Positions 30,095 through 38,151 of a stretch of 41,153 nt of DNA are shown here, one piece after another. Position numbers and translations under genes: made by a program. The notes under the pieces were generated by a model. The model did not search any database and was not told the DNA's origin. It saw only the letters and a list, made by a program, of their open reading frames with translations. Source of the stretch: SIG710 sp045596925 (GTDB taxonomy: Bacteria > Bacillota > Clostridia > Oscillospirales > CAG-272); assembly GCA_045596925.1 (NCBI GenBank), contig JAZODH010000036.1, forward strand, positions 1 to 41,153, read 5' to 3'. Each line of letters begins with the position of its first letter. The stretch's first letter is position 1.

Positions 30095-31152
30095 GCGACA
30101 AGATTTTGATGAAGGGTAACGAGGCATTGGCCGAGGCCGCTATCCAGGCAGGCTGCCGTCACTACTTCGGCTACCCCATAACTCCTCAGACAGAGGTCGC
30201 CGCATACATGGCTAAGCGTATGCCCAAGATCGGCGGTTGCTTCCTCCAGGCGGAGAGCGAGATCGCCGCGATCAACATGGTCTACGGCGTTGCTTCCGCG
30301 GGATACAGAGTAATGACTTCTTCTTCCTCGCCCGGAATTTCTCTGAAGGCTGAGGGTATTTCTTATATCGCAGGTGCGGATCTTCCCGCGTTTATCGTAA
30401 ACGTACAGCGCGGAGGCCCCGGTCTTGGCGGTATTCAGCCCGGTCAGGCTGACTACTTCCAGGCAACCAAGGGCGGCGCTCACGGCGACTTTAAGATGGT
30501 CGTTCTTGCACCCGCTTCCGTTCAGGAAATGGCTGACCTCACAGGACGTGGCTTTGACATTGCGGACAAGTGCCGCATGCCCGTTATGCGGCTCGCCGCC
30601 GGTACGCTGGGTCAGATGATGGAGCCTGTTACCATTAACAAGAGCGAGTCCGCCGAGGTTGAAAAGCCCTGGGCACTCAGAGGTACAAAGTGCGAAAGAG
30701 AGCACAACGTAGTAAATTCTCTCTACCTCAACCCCGAAAAGCTTGAGCAGACGGTTGTTGAGCGCTTCAAGAGATACGAAGAGGTTGAGCGCAACGAGGT
30801 CATGTACGAGGAGTTCATGATGGAGGACGCAGAGTACTGCACGGTTGCCTTCGGTATTGCCGCGAGAGTAACGAGAAATGCAGTTATCGCCGCAAGAGAG
30901 GCGGGCATCAAGGTCGGTATGATCCGTCCCATCACCCTTTGGCCTTTCCCTGTGGAACCCCTGGCACGTGCCGCTGAGCACTGCAAGGCTTTCATCAGCG
31001 TTGAGCTGAACATGGGTCAGATGATCGAGGACGTTCGTCTGGCTACCTCTTGCAAGGCCCCCGTTTACCTGTGCAGCAGAACGGGCGGTATTATCGTAAC
31101 ACCCGACGAGGTGCTTGCAAAGATCAAAGAAGCATCAGGAGGTACAAAATGA
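30091..31152 (+). CDS. vorB: 2-oxoacid:ferredoxin oxidoreductase, alpha subunit
   Basis: This 353-residue subunit is of the VorB/KorA type. The opening GNEALAEAAIQAGCRHYFGYPITPQTE is split here as GNEALAEAAI and YFGYPITPQTE; AESEIAAINMVYGVASAG and TSSSSPGISLKAEGISY are the pyrimidine-domain signatures. With the beta, gamma and delta subunits it interconverts a 2-oxoacid plus CoA with acyl-CoA, CO2 and reduced ferredoxin. The branched-chain aminotransferase in the operon suggests 2-oxoisovalerate or a similar acid. It overlaps its neighbours by four bases on both sides. Confidence 0.92.
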   Translation: MSDKILMKGNEALAEAAIQAGCRHYFGYPITPQTEVAAYMAKRMPKIGGCFLQAESEIAAINMVYGVASAGYRVMTSSSSPGISLKAEGISYIAGADLPAFIVNVQRGGPGLGGIQPGQADYFQATKGGAHGDFKMVVLAPASVQEMADLTGRGFDIADKCRMPVMRLAAGTLGQMMEPVTINKSESAEVEKPWALRGTKCEREHNVVNSLYLNPEKLEQTVVERFKRYEEVERNEVMYEEFMMEDAEYCTVAFGIAARVTRNAVIAAREAGIKVGMIRPITLWPFPVEPLARAAEHCKAFISVELNMGQMIEDVRLATSCKAPVYLCSRTGGIIVTPDEVLAKIKEASGGTK

Positions 31153-31907
31153 GTATCGTATTTCAAAAACCCAAATCCTTGACAGATGCACCGCTCCATT
31201 ACTGCCCCGGATGCACTCACGGTATAATTCACCGCCTCGTAGCTGAGGCTATTGATAACCTCGGTATCGAGGGAAAGACCATCGGCGTTGCTCCCGTTGG
31301 CTGTGCCGTTATGGCTTATGACTATTTCGCTTGCGACATGGCAGAGGCGGCTCACGGCCGTGCTCCCGCTGTTGCGACAGGTATCAAGAGAGCTGACGCG
31401 GAGAACATCGTGTTCACCTACCAGGGTGACGGCGACCTTGCCTCTATCGGTACTGCAGAGACGGTTCACGCGGCGGCAAGAAACGAGAATATCACGATTA
31501 TTTTCGTAAACAACGCAATTTACGGCATGACAGGCGGTCAGATGGCACCCACCTCTCTTCCCGGACAGGTCACACAGACCAGCCCTTACGGCCGTGACGT
31601 AAATCATTGCGGATACCCCGTAAAGATCTGCGAGATGCTCTCTCAGCTTGACGGTCCCGAGTATCTTGAGCGTGTTGCGGTAAATAACGTAAAGAATATT
31701 CGCAACGCAAAGAAGGCTATCGAGAAGGCGTTCAGAAATCAGATCGAGGGCAAGGGATTCTCGCTTATCGAGGTGGTTTCCACCTGTCCCACAAACTGGG
31801 GTATGACTCCTCAAAAGGCTCTCGAATGGGTTGACGAGAAGATGATCCCCTATTATCCTCTTGGCGTATACAAGGACAGAAGCGCCGAGAAGAAGGAGGA
31901 GAACTAA
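31149..31907 (+). CDS. vorA: 2-oxoacid:ferredoxin oxidoreductase, beta subunit
   Basis: This 252-residue thiamine-diphosphate-binding subunit has HYCPGCTHGI (17-26), PVGCAVMAY, and the cofactor motif YQGDGDLASIGTAE with a downstream NNAIYGMTGGQMAPTS. The start at 31149 overlaps the alpha-subunit stop (ATGA) and follows AGGAGG. Only the cysteine pair near the N-terminus is available for a cluster, as is usual for this branch. It forms the catalytic core with the alpha subunit. Confidence 0.93.
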   Translation: MSIVFQKPKSLTDAPLHYCPGCTHGIIHRLVAEAIDNLGIEGKTIGVAPVGCAVMAYDYFACDMAEAAHGRAPAVATGIKRADAENIVFTYQGDGDLASIGTAETVHAAARNENITIIFVNNAIYGMTGGQMAPTSLPGQVTQTSPYGRDVNHCGYPVKICEMLSQLDGPEYLERVAVNNVKNIRNAKKAIEKAFRNQIEGKGFSLIEVVSTCPTNWGMTPQKALEWVDEKMIPYYPLGVYKDRSAEKKEEN

Positions 31908-32443
31908 TGGCAAACACAGTTGAAATTTTGATCGCGGGATTTGGCGGTCAGGGTATCCTTTTTGCAGGTAAGTTCCTTGCATACAAGGGCCTTATGGACG
32001 AAAAGCAGGTTTCCTGGCTCCCCTCATACGGCCCCGAAATGCGCGGCGGTACCTGTAACTGCAGCGTCGTTGTAAGCGACAGCCCTATCGGAACACCCAT
32101 TATTCAGAAGCCCGACGTGCTCATGGTAATGAACCTTCCTTCTCTTGACAAGTTTGAGGATGCAGTAAAGCCCGGCGGAAAGATCTTCGTCGATTCTTCT
32201 CTGATCGAGCGCAAGGTAAAGAGAACAGACGTTGACGTTTACTACGTTCCCGCAACGAAGCTTGCAGGTGAGGCGGGTATTCCCACACTTGCAAACATGA
32301 TCCTGACAGGTAAGGTTATCGACACTGTTTCCGAGCTTGCCGGCGGCGATATCGAGGCAACTCTGGGTAAGATCGTTTCCGCACGCCACGCAGACCTTCT
32401 GGACGTTAACCGCAAGGCGCTTCAGATGGGCGCAGATTGCTGA
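31907..32443 (+). CDS. 2-oxoacid:ferredoxin oxidoreductase, gamma subunit
   Basis: This 178-residue subunit of the KorC/VorC type opens with EILIAGFGGQGILFAGK. The family signature SYGPEMRGGTCNCSVVVSD follows, then MNLPSLDKFEDAV. This domain probably binds CoA. The start shares one base with the beta stop (TAATG), preceded by GAAGGAGGAG. With it, all four subunits are present as separate genes in the order delta, alpha, beta, gamma. Confidence 0.93.
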   Translation: MANTVEILIAGFGGQGILFAGKFLAYKGLMDEKQVSWLPSYGPEMRGGTCNCSVVVSDSPIGTPIIQKPDVLMVMNLPSLDKFEDAVKPGGKIFVDSSLIERKVKRTDVDVYYVPATKLAGEAGIPTLANMILTGKVIDTVSELAGGDIEATLGKIVSARHADLLDVNRKALQMGADC

Positions 32444-32461
32444 AATTAGGAGAATAGAATT

Positions 32462-33490
32462 ATGGAAAAGAAAAATATTGATTGGTCGAGCCTCGGCTTT
32501 GGCTACGTAAAGACCGACAAGCGCTTTGTAGCAAACTACAAGGACGGCAAGTGGGATAAAGGCGGACTCACCGAGGACGCTGATATTACAATGAGCGAGT
32601 GCGCAGGCGTTCTGCAGTACGCACAGACTGTTTTCGAGGGCCTGAAGGCTTATACCACCGAGGACGGCAGAATAGTTGTATTCCGCCCCGACCTCAACGA
32701 CGCGAGAATCCACGATTCCGCGCTTCGTCTTGAGATTCCCGCGCTTCCTGAGGGTATGTTCATTGACGCTGTTGAGCAGGTCGTAAAGGCAAACGCCGCA
32801 TGGGTTCCTCCCTTCGGCTCGGGTGCTTCTCTCTATCTGAGACCCTTCATTTTTGGTATCAGCCCTGTTATCGGCGTTAAGCCCGCACAGGACTATCAGT
32901 TCAGACTTTTCGCTACCCCCGTAGGTCCTTACTTCAAGGGCGGCGTTAAGCCTCTGACCCTCAAGATCTCCGACTTTGACCGTGCTGCTCCCTGCGGAAC
33001 GGGTCACATCAAGGCGGGTCTTAACTACGCAATGAGCCTTCACGCTATTGTTACTGCTCACAACGAGGGCTTTGACGAGAATATGTACCTTGATGCCGCA
33101 ACGCACACAAAGGTTGAGGAAACGGGCGGTGCGAACTTCCTGTTCGTAACAAAGGACGGCAAGGTAGTAACTCCCAAGTCCGACACAATTCTCCCCTCCA
33201 TCACTCGCCGCAGTCTTATGATCGTGGCAAAGGAATATCTCGGTCTTGAGGTCGAGGAGAGAGAGATCTACCGCGAGGAGCTTTCCGACTTTGCAGAGTG
33301 CGGACTTTGCGGTACGGCGGCAGTTATTTCTCCCGTTGGCAAGATTATTGACCACGGCAAGGAAATTTGCTTCCCCGCAGGTATGACCAGCATGGGTCCC
33401 GTTACCCAGAAGCTCTACGATACTCTCACAGGTATCCAGATGGGCCGTATTGAGGACAAGTTCGGCTGGACAAAGACAATTATAGGTTAA
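32462..33490 (+). CDS. ilvE: Branched-chain amino acid aminotransferase
   Basis: This 342-residue class IV PLP enzyme is of the BCAT II type. The Schiff-base lysine is in GTGHIKAGLNYA (Lys184), preceded by QTVFEGLKAY (55-64). LYLRPFIFG and ETGGANFLFV follow as family strands, and PSITRRSLM sits before the C-terminal part. It interconverts branched-chain amino acids and 2-oxoacids with glutamate. It is the last gene of the operon, 18 bases after the gamma subunit and ending at a strong terminator, so it supplies or uses the oxidoreductase's 2-oxoacid. Confidence 0.94.
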   Translation: MEKKNIDWSSLGFGYVKTDKRFVANYKDGKWDKGGLTEDADITMSECAGVLQYAQTVFEGLKAYTTEDGRIVVFRPDLNDARIHDSALRLEIPALPEGMFIDAVEQVVKANAAWVPPFGSGASLYLRPFIFGISPVIGVKPAQDYQFRLFATPVGPYFKGGVKPLTLKISDFDRAAPCGTGHIKAGLNYAMSLHAIVTAHNEGFDENMYLDAATHTKVEETGGANFLFVTKDGKVVTPKSDTILPSITRRSLMIVAKEYLGLEVEEREIYREELSDFAECGLCGTAAVISPVGKIIDHGKEICFPAGMTSMGPVTQKLYDTLTGIQMGRIEDKFGWTKTIIG

Positions 33491-33496
33491 AAATAG

Positions 33497-33526
33497 CGTG
33501 GGGCTTTTTTGAAAGCCCCACGTTTT
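33497..33526 (+). terminator. Terminator of the acyl-CoA/2-oxoacid operon
   Basis: CGTGGGGCTTT / AAAGCCCCACG stem (33497-33522), followed by TTTT. Confidence 0.88.
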
Positions 33527-33541
33527 GAAAGTGAGATAATA

Positions 33542-34318
33542 ATGAAGAAAATTGCGATAATTACAGGTGCATCAAGCGGAATCGGCCGCAAATTCGTCGA
33601 GACTCTTTCGTCTCACGGCAAGTATGACGAGGTCTGGGTGATCGCCCGCAACGCTGAGCGTTTGGAGGAGCTGAAGGAAGTTATTGAGTACCCCGTCCGT
33701 GCAATTCCAATGGATCTGGCAGACCCTAAGTCGGCAGATGAGCTTGGGGCGTTACTTGAAGCCGAGAAGCCCGAGATCGGTATTCTCATAAATTGCAGCG
33801 GCTACGGCAAATTCGATGCCGTCAGCAACCTGACGCTTGAGGAAAATCTCGGCATGGTAGATCTTAACTGCCGCGCGCTGACGGCGCTGACCTACCTGTC
33901 TCTGCCTTACATGAAACGAGGCTCGGAGATCGTGCAGATTGCATCGGTGGCGGCGTTTCAGCCTATTCCGTATATCAACGTATACGGCGCAACAAAGGCA
34001 TTCGTTCTCAATTTTTCGAGAGCACTTGGAAGCGAGCTTAAAAAGGACGGTATCCGCGTTCTTGCAGTCTGCCCCTTCTGGACCAAGACCGCGTTTTTCG
34101 ACCGCGCGATAAAGCCTGACGGAGATGCGGTCGTAAAGAAATACGTTGCCATGTACGAGAGTGATTTTATCGTAAAAAAGGCGTGGCGCACCCTCGAAAA
34201 GACGAAAAAGGACTACGTTGTTCCCGGTTTTAAGGCAAAGGCGCAAGTGCTTCTCGTGAAAATAATGCCCCACAGCTTTGTCATGTGGTTCTGGAAGAAA
34301 CAGCAGAAGCTTAAATAA
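33542..34318 (+). CDS. Short-chain dehydrogenase/reductase
   Basis: This classical SDR of 258 residues has the nucleotide motif TGASSGIG (8-15), INCSGYG, a catalytic serine in QIASVAAF, and YGATK (Tyr and Lys of the active site). The C-terminus is hydrophobic and basic (LLVKIMPHSFVMWFWKKQQKLK), which suggests membrane contact. I chose the start at 33542; the upstream ATG of the same frame lies in the preceding terminator. The ribosome binding site is weak (GTGAG). Substrate unknown. Confidence 0.88.
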   Translation: MKKIAIITGASSGIGRKFVETLSSHGKYDEVWVIARNAERLEELKEVIEYPVRAIPMDLADPKSADELGALLEAEKPEIGILINCSGYGKFDAVSNLTLEENLGMVDLNCRALTALTYLSLPYMKRGSEIVQIASVAAFQPIPYINVYGATKAFVLNFSRALGSELKKDGIRVLAVCPFWTKTAFFDRAIKPDGDAVVKKYVAMYESDFIVKKAWRTLEKTKKDYVVPGFKAKAQVLLVKIMPHSFVMWFWKKQQKLK

Positions 34319-34320
34319 GA

Positions 34321-34346
34321 AAAGCAGCCGAGAGGCTGCTTTTCTT
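34321..34346. terminator. Bidirectional terminator
   Basis: AAAAGCAGCC/GGCTGCTTTT with loop GAGA; it separates the SDR gene from the convergent membrane operon. Confidence 0.88.
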
Positions 34347-35163
34347 ATTTATTCTCTTTCTTCAGTCTCTCCTTGGCTTCCTCTACGGTCTCGCCGTCTT
34401 TGGTCAAATAAGCGTCGACAAATTTATCTTCGATTTTCGTGTATCCGTCAACGACACCCTTTTCAATTTTCTTATATCCGCCGAACACGCCTTTTTCTAT
34501 CTTTTTGTAGCCGCTTGTGACGGTCTCCGCAATTTTTTGATTTGCTTGTGCAAGCTTTGATTTTGCCATGTCTACTTTTCTTCCTCCTGTAAGATTGATT
34601 CCGAGAATCAAAACAGCGATCCATACTGCCGTTCCCGTTAAAATGTTGAATAACCTAATTTCCGATAGGCTCATTCCGGGAAAGGAAACGAGCATTGAGC
34701 GTTGGAGCGTGTAGATCGAAACGATCGCCTCGGAAAGTGCAATGTTTCGCTGAGTTTTTATCGCGGGTGATGCGATTTTCCGTGCCTTTACCATACCTAT
34801 GACCGCAAGTGTCACCTTAGCGCAGGTGTGCGTTGCTATTGCAATCATGATTATCTTGTGAAATGCGGTTCCCCTGTCCTTGACGGCGGCAAGTATATTG
34901 ATTCCGACCAGACAAAAGGACAGGGCTATGAGCAGGATGCCTGTTATCTTCTTCGAAAAAAGCTCTGTGTCGTGATCTCCTTTTGCTTGCCGCTGTATCT
35001 TCAGCACCGCAAAGCGAGCAGAGGCAAGAACGGCGTAATAGGCTCCAACCGTTACGAACCACCATGAGCGCACGTATAGCCCAAGCACCATAAAGGCTAT
35101 GGCACAAGCCGAGTTTGCAAAAAAACCGACGTGCGGATCTCTTAATATTCTCGTAAAACTCAT
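34345..35163 (-). CDS. Membrane protein with C-terminal 11-residue repeats
   Basis: This protein of 272 residues was not matched to a named family. It has about six hydrophobic segments (for example FANSACAIAFMVLGLYV, ILLIALSFCLVGINILAAV, AVWIAVLILGINL). A cytoplasmic tail follows with an undecad repeat: GYKKIEKGVFG, GYKKIEKGVVD, GYTKIEDKFVD, then a charged end. Eleven-residue periodicity fits an amphipathic helix lying on a membrane. The start at 35163 overlaps the upstream gene by four bases. It is in an operon with that small membrane protein and divergent from a TetR regulator. Confidence 0.78.
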   Translation of the reverse strand: MSFTRILRDPHVGFFANSACAIAFMVLGLYVRSWWFVTVGAYYAVLASARFAVLKIQRQAKGDHDTELFSKKITGILLIALSFCLVGINILAAVKDRGTAFHKIIMIAIATHTCAKVTLAVIGMVKARKIASPAIKTQRNIALSEAIVSIYTLQRSMLVSFPGMSLSEIRLFNILTGTAVWIAVLILGINLTGGRKVDMAKSKLAQANQKIAETVTSGYKKIEKGVFGGYKKIEKGVVDGYTKIEDKFVDAYLTKDGETVEEAKERLKKENK

Positions 35164-35528
35164 TTGATTCCCTTGATCATGGGGATAAGGGCGATGAGCA
35201 TTATGATCCCAAGAAGACCGATCAGGGTTCCGAGAACAATTTTTTCGGCAACGAGGCAAAGTGCCATTCCCGTTCCCAGCACAAGCGCGGCAACTACGCT
35301 GTAAATGGAGCGAAGAACGTTGCCTAAGTTCATCTTCGGCAACTTTTTACCCTCCATTTTGCACCATACGATGAGTGTGATCAGACCAAGGACGATTCCG
35401 GCACTGCCCATGGCTACGCCCGTTCCAAAGGCGTTCCATTCGGGGAGAAGCGCCATGCACATACCAAGAGCGAACAGAACTCCGCTTACCGTACCTAAAA
35501 TCAATGCAACAAAACTACTTTTTTTCAT
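35160..35528 (-). CDS. Small hypothetical membrane protein
   Basis: This protein of 122 residues has four hydrophobic segments (SFVALILGTVSGVLFALGM, VAMGSAGIVLGLITLIVW, VVAALVLGTGMALCLVA, LGTLIGLLGIIMLIALIP). A single basic loop (KMEGKKLPKMN) sits between segments two and three. No named family is recognised. The start at 35528 is chosen for AAAGGAG six bases upstream. It is first in an operon with the repeat-tailed membrane protein and is probably controlled by the divergent TetR protein. Confidence 0.75.
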   Translation of the reverse strand: MKKSSFVALILGTVSGVLFALGMCMALLPEWNAFGTGVAMGSAGIVLGLITLIVWCKMEGKKLPKMNLGNVLRSIYSVVAALVLGTGMALCLVAEKIVLGTLIGLLGIIMLIALIPMIKGIK

Positions 35529-35554
35529 TTTTTCTCCTTTCATTAAAACAACAC

Positions 35555-35604
35555 TTGTGTTTTTATTGCATTTGTAGTATAATACATTTGAGCGATAAAA
35601 TCAA
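35555..35604. promoter_or_regulatory. Overlapping divergent promoters, TetR gene and membrane operon
   Basis: Forward: TTGTGT (35555-35560), 17 bases, TATAAT (35578-35583). Reverse: TTGATT (35599-35604), 17 bases, TATACT (35576-35581). The two -10 boxes share four bases. An AACAC/GTGTT dyad at 35550-35561 overlaps the forward -35 and is a candidate TetR operator. Confidence 0.7.
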
Positions 35605-35645
35605 TCATCAATTTTACAACAACTGTCGGAATAATGGAGAAAAGT

Positions 35646-36164
35646 ATGAATGTAAAGAACAACAAGCGGAGAAGAGAGTCGCAGGAAAAGATCGAGAGAG
35701 CTTTTGTGGAGCTTCTTCAGACCAGGGAAATAAATAAAATAACCGTTGCGGATATTATCAAGATCACGGGACTGAACAGAAGCACTTTTTATGCAAACTA
35801 TATTGATATATACGACCTGGCAGACAGGACGAGAGAAAAGCTCGAAAGTGATTTCAGCAATCTTTTTGCGGATTACGACTATTTCAACGAGCGAAGCGGT
35901 GCGTTGAAGATGTTTACGCACATAAAGGAAAATCAGCTGTTTTACAAAACTTATTTTAAGCTTTGTTATGATGACAAGCATCTTATTTCGACATACGATC
36001 CAAAGCGTGCCGAGGCAGAACAAATAGACGGAAATTTGAAATATCACATTGAATTTTTCAGAAACGGACTTAATGCCATAATAAAAATGTGGCTTGCAGG
36101 AGGGTGCAAGGAATCTCCCGAGGAGATGGCAGAGGTGCTCAAACAGGAATACCGGGGAAGATAA
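35646..36164 (+). CDS. TetR family transcriptional regulator
   Basis: This 172-residue regulator has an N-terminal helix-turn-helix (SQEKIERAFVELLQT, then KITVADIIKITGLNRSTFYANY) and a helical ligand domain. The HTH style (NRSTFYANYIDIYDL) is that of the TetR/AcrR subgroup common in Clostridia. I use the ATG at 35646, after GGAG at six bases. It is divergent from the two-gene membrane operon, with shared -10 bases, so it probably represses both. A terminator follows closely. Confidence 0.9.
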   Translation: MNVKNNKRRRESQEKIERAFVELLQTREINKITVADIIKITGLNRSTFYANYIDIYDLADRTREKLESDFSNLFADYDYFNERSGALKMFTHIKENQLFYKTYFKLCYDDKHLISTYDPKRAEAEQIDGNLKYHIEFFRNGLNAIIKMWLAGGCKESPEEMAEVLKQEYRGR

Positions 36165-36208
36165 AGATACCCCGACAGATTTTCAAGGTCTGTCGGGGGT
36201 ATCTTTAT
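36163..36208 (+). terminator. Terminator after the TetR gene
   Basis: AAAGATACCCCGACAGA / TCTGTCGGGGGTATCTTT stem with a nine-base loop, then ATTC. Confidence 0.85.
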
Positions 36209-36446
36209 TCTATCAGGGCACGGACGGTTTTGTCATCTAAATTTCTTTTTTCGAATTTCATATGTTTTCCTTGATTTTTGCTTGCGATTTCGGTGAATTT
36301 TGTGAGGCTCCCTCCGGGAGGGAGCTCCCGACGGAGTCGGGTGAGGGAGAATGCGATACATTGAAATTTATCTGTTCTCAAAGCCGCGCCGGCTCCTTCC
36401 GTCTTTTGCTGTGCAAAATCCACCTCCCTCCCGGAGGGAGGCTCTT
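36209..36446. repeat. Non-coding gap with palindromic interspersed repeat, copy 2
   Basis: From 36304 to 36444: GAGGCTCCCTCCGGGAGGGAG, TCCCGACGGAGTCGGGTGAGG, then a variable centre, and CACCTCCCTCCCGGAGGGAG at the right. The layout equals copy 1 at 1.2 kb. Bases 36209-36303 hold no feature I can name. Confidence 0.65.
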
Positions 36447-38150
36447 TTATATAATCTTAAACTCAATAATTCCGTCTTGTGGCTCGATCACGTACTCGGT
36501 TGCCTCAAACCCGCCGGTGAGGTAGAAGATGTCGTCCTTTGAAACGAGCGTTCCGCAGACGATCTCCGGCTCGCCGCAGATGAGAGGCAGAACGTATTTT
36601 GCGCCCTCGCAATTTTCGATGCGGACGGTGACGCCGTTCTCAGTGAAGGTGTATTTAGCTTTGCGGTCAACGTCAGCGGGTAATCTTGCGCCTGCGCCTG
36701 TGTAGAGTCCACACGGACAAGTGACTTCTACCGCGCCGTCTTTTTCCAGAGCTTGCATTTTAACCGTGTCGTCGTATGCTGACGTGAACCTCTTGCCGCT
36801 CTTGATCACCTCAAGACGGGGAACGAGAGAACGGTGCTCGGTGAGCTTCGTGGGAAGCTGGAAGTTGTTCGCCTCGGAGTTTCTGAAGTCCAGGGTTGAG
36901 CCGGCGATGATCGGGCCTTTGTCATAATGGTAGAGCAGGGTAAGCGAGCCGCCGCTGACGTGATTTCCCTCGCCTGTGTTGCAGTCGTAGCCTGTGATGG
37001 TCGCACGGTATTTGCCAACCGCGATCTTCAAGGTGTCGATCTCGGGGAAGTACTGCACTGCCTTTGCACGGTCGACGGGCAGATATCCCGATCTCGCGGC
37101 TTTCTTGCCGTACTCTGTGGCAAAGGCAAGGGATGCCGCATGGGGAAAGGTGTGATGTATGCAGGGAAGGATTCCGTGGCGGTGGTAGTGAGGACCGCCG
37201 TAAAGGTGTCCGTCCGCGGTGCAGGATTGAAGCAGGGAATAGGTTCTGTCGGCAATTTCCGCGAATAGGGGATTTCGGTCGGCAAGAAGTGCGAACATGG
37301 AAATACATCCGTCCGAGGTGCGCGAACCCCAATACGTCCATTTGTTGTTTCGCGAACCGAAGCTGTTGTCGATGGCACCGTCGGGCAGGAAGAACTCAAG
37401 CTGACTCAGAAGAATTTCCTCAAGACGGGTGAGCATTGCTTCATTTTTTGAGAAGTATGCGTACTTGACCAGCGCCGGCAGGGATTCTTCTAAATTGTAG
37501 CCCATGTCGATTGGACGGCAACCCTTTTCGGTTATTGCCTCACGGCTGTGATCGCCTCTGCCGCCGTGTGCTGTCTCACCCCAGAGAAAGCCGTTTTCGG
37601 TGAAGTGTTCCATAGAAAACTCCGCCAGGCGCGCTGCCTGCCGTGTGTACTCGGGAAGACCGAAATATTCTCCAATAAGATAGAGGGCAAGACTGTTTGA
37701 TGCGAGGTAGTTTATGTTAGTCGAGTGCTTCTCGGTGAGCACCTTGAAAAGCCAACATCCGTTTGCGCGCAGTCTCGCCTCCCACTTCTGCTTTTCCTCA
37801 CGGGCAATTATATCCGCGCCTGTGTGTAACGCCTCGGCCAAGGAAATGGCGAAGAAAACCGTGGTTCCTTGCCATGTCTTTGTGGCGTCGTTGTACATTG
37901 CCCCATCGTCGCAGAGCATATTTTCACTCCAGTCAAATGCGAGATATGCGGAGTGGAGATAGTTGACATTTTCCGTGATATTTGCCATGTAGACAAGAGG
38001 GTAGACCGCATCGGCTATGCGCCCGTGGATCATAGCGCAGGGACGGCACAAAATTCCGCCGTCAAGTGACTTTTCTCCAGTGCCCCGAAGCTGTGAGCGC
38101 ACAAGGGTATCACAGTACTGACGGAGCAGGGGAATATATTTTTCGTTCAT
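36447..38150 (-). CDS. Putative (alpha/alpha)-toroid carbohydrate-active enzyme
   Basis: This 567-residue cytoplasmic protein has an N-terminal helical toroid (repeated helix pairs such as LASNSLALYLIGEYFGLPEY and LPALVKYAYFSKNEAML). A C-terminal beta-sandwich follows (VSGGSLTLLYHYDKGP, FTENGVTVRIENCEG). This is the architecture of heparinase II/III-like polysaccharide lyases and some glycosidases; HYHRHGILPCIHHTFPHA (about 320-337) is histidine-rich and may be the active site. I cannot assign a numbered family. The start at 38150 follows GAGG at six bases. It is last in an operon with a TIM-barrel isomerase and PFK. Confidence 0.72.
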   Translation of the reverse strand: MNEKYIPLLRQYCDTLVRSQLRGTGEKSLDGGILCRPCAMIHGRIADAVYPLVYMANITENVNYLHSAYLAFDWSENMLCDDGAMYNDATKTWQGTTVFFAISLAEALHTGADIIAREEKQKWEARLRANGCWLFKVLTEKHSTNINYLASNSLALYLIGEYFGLPEYTRQAARLAEFSMEHFTENGFLWGETAHGGRGDHSREAITEKGCRPIDMGYNLEESLPALVKYAYFSKNEAMLTRLEEILLSQLEFFLPDGAIDNSFGSRNNKWTYWGSRTSDGCISMFALLADRNPLFAEIADRTYSLLQSCTADGHLYGGPHYHRHGILPCIHHTFPHAASLAFATEYGKKAARSGYLPVDRAKAVQYFPEIDTLKIAVGKYRATITGYDCNTGEGNHVSGGSLTLLYHYDKGPIIAGSTLDFRNSEANNFQLPTKLTEHRSLVPRLEVIKSGKRFTSAYDDTVKMQALEKDGAVEVTCPCGLYTGAGARLPADVDRKAKYTFTENGVTVRIENCEGAKYVLPLICGEPEIVCGTLVSKDDIFYLTGGFEATEYVIEPQDGIIEFKII

Positions 38151-38151
38151 G

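Noticed and set aside
30010..31982. Two reverse open frames (323 and 305 codons) opposite the oxidoreductase subunits
   Set aside because: They cross gene boundaries of a well-defined operon and carry no recognisable motif.
32024..33355. Reverse open frame of 443 codons opposite the gamma subunit and ilvE
   Set aside because: Stop-codon avoidance on the opposite strand of GC-rich codons; the real genes are unambiguous on the forward strand.
36205..36423. Reverse frame of 72 codons through the interspersed repeat
   Set aside because: Most of it is translated repeat DNA. The last 18 codons have no ribosome binding site or similarity that I recognise.
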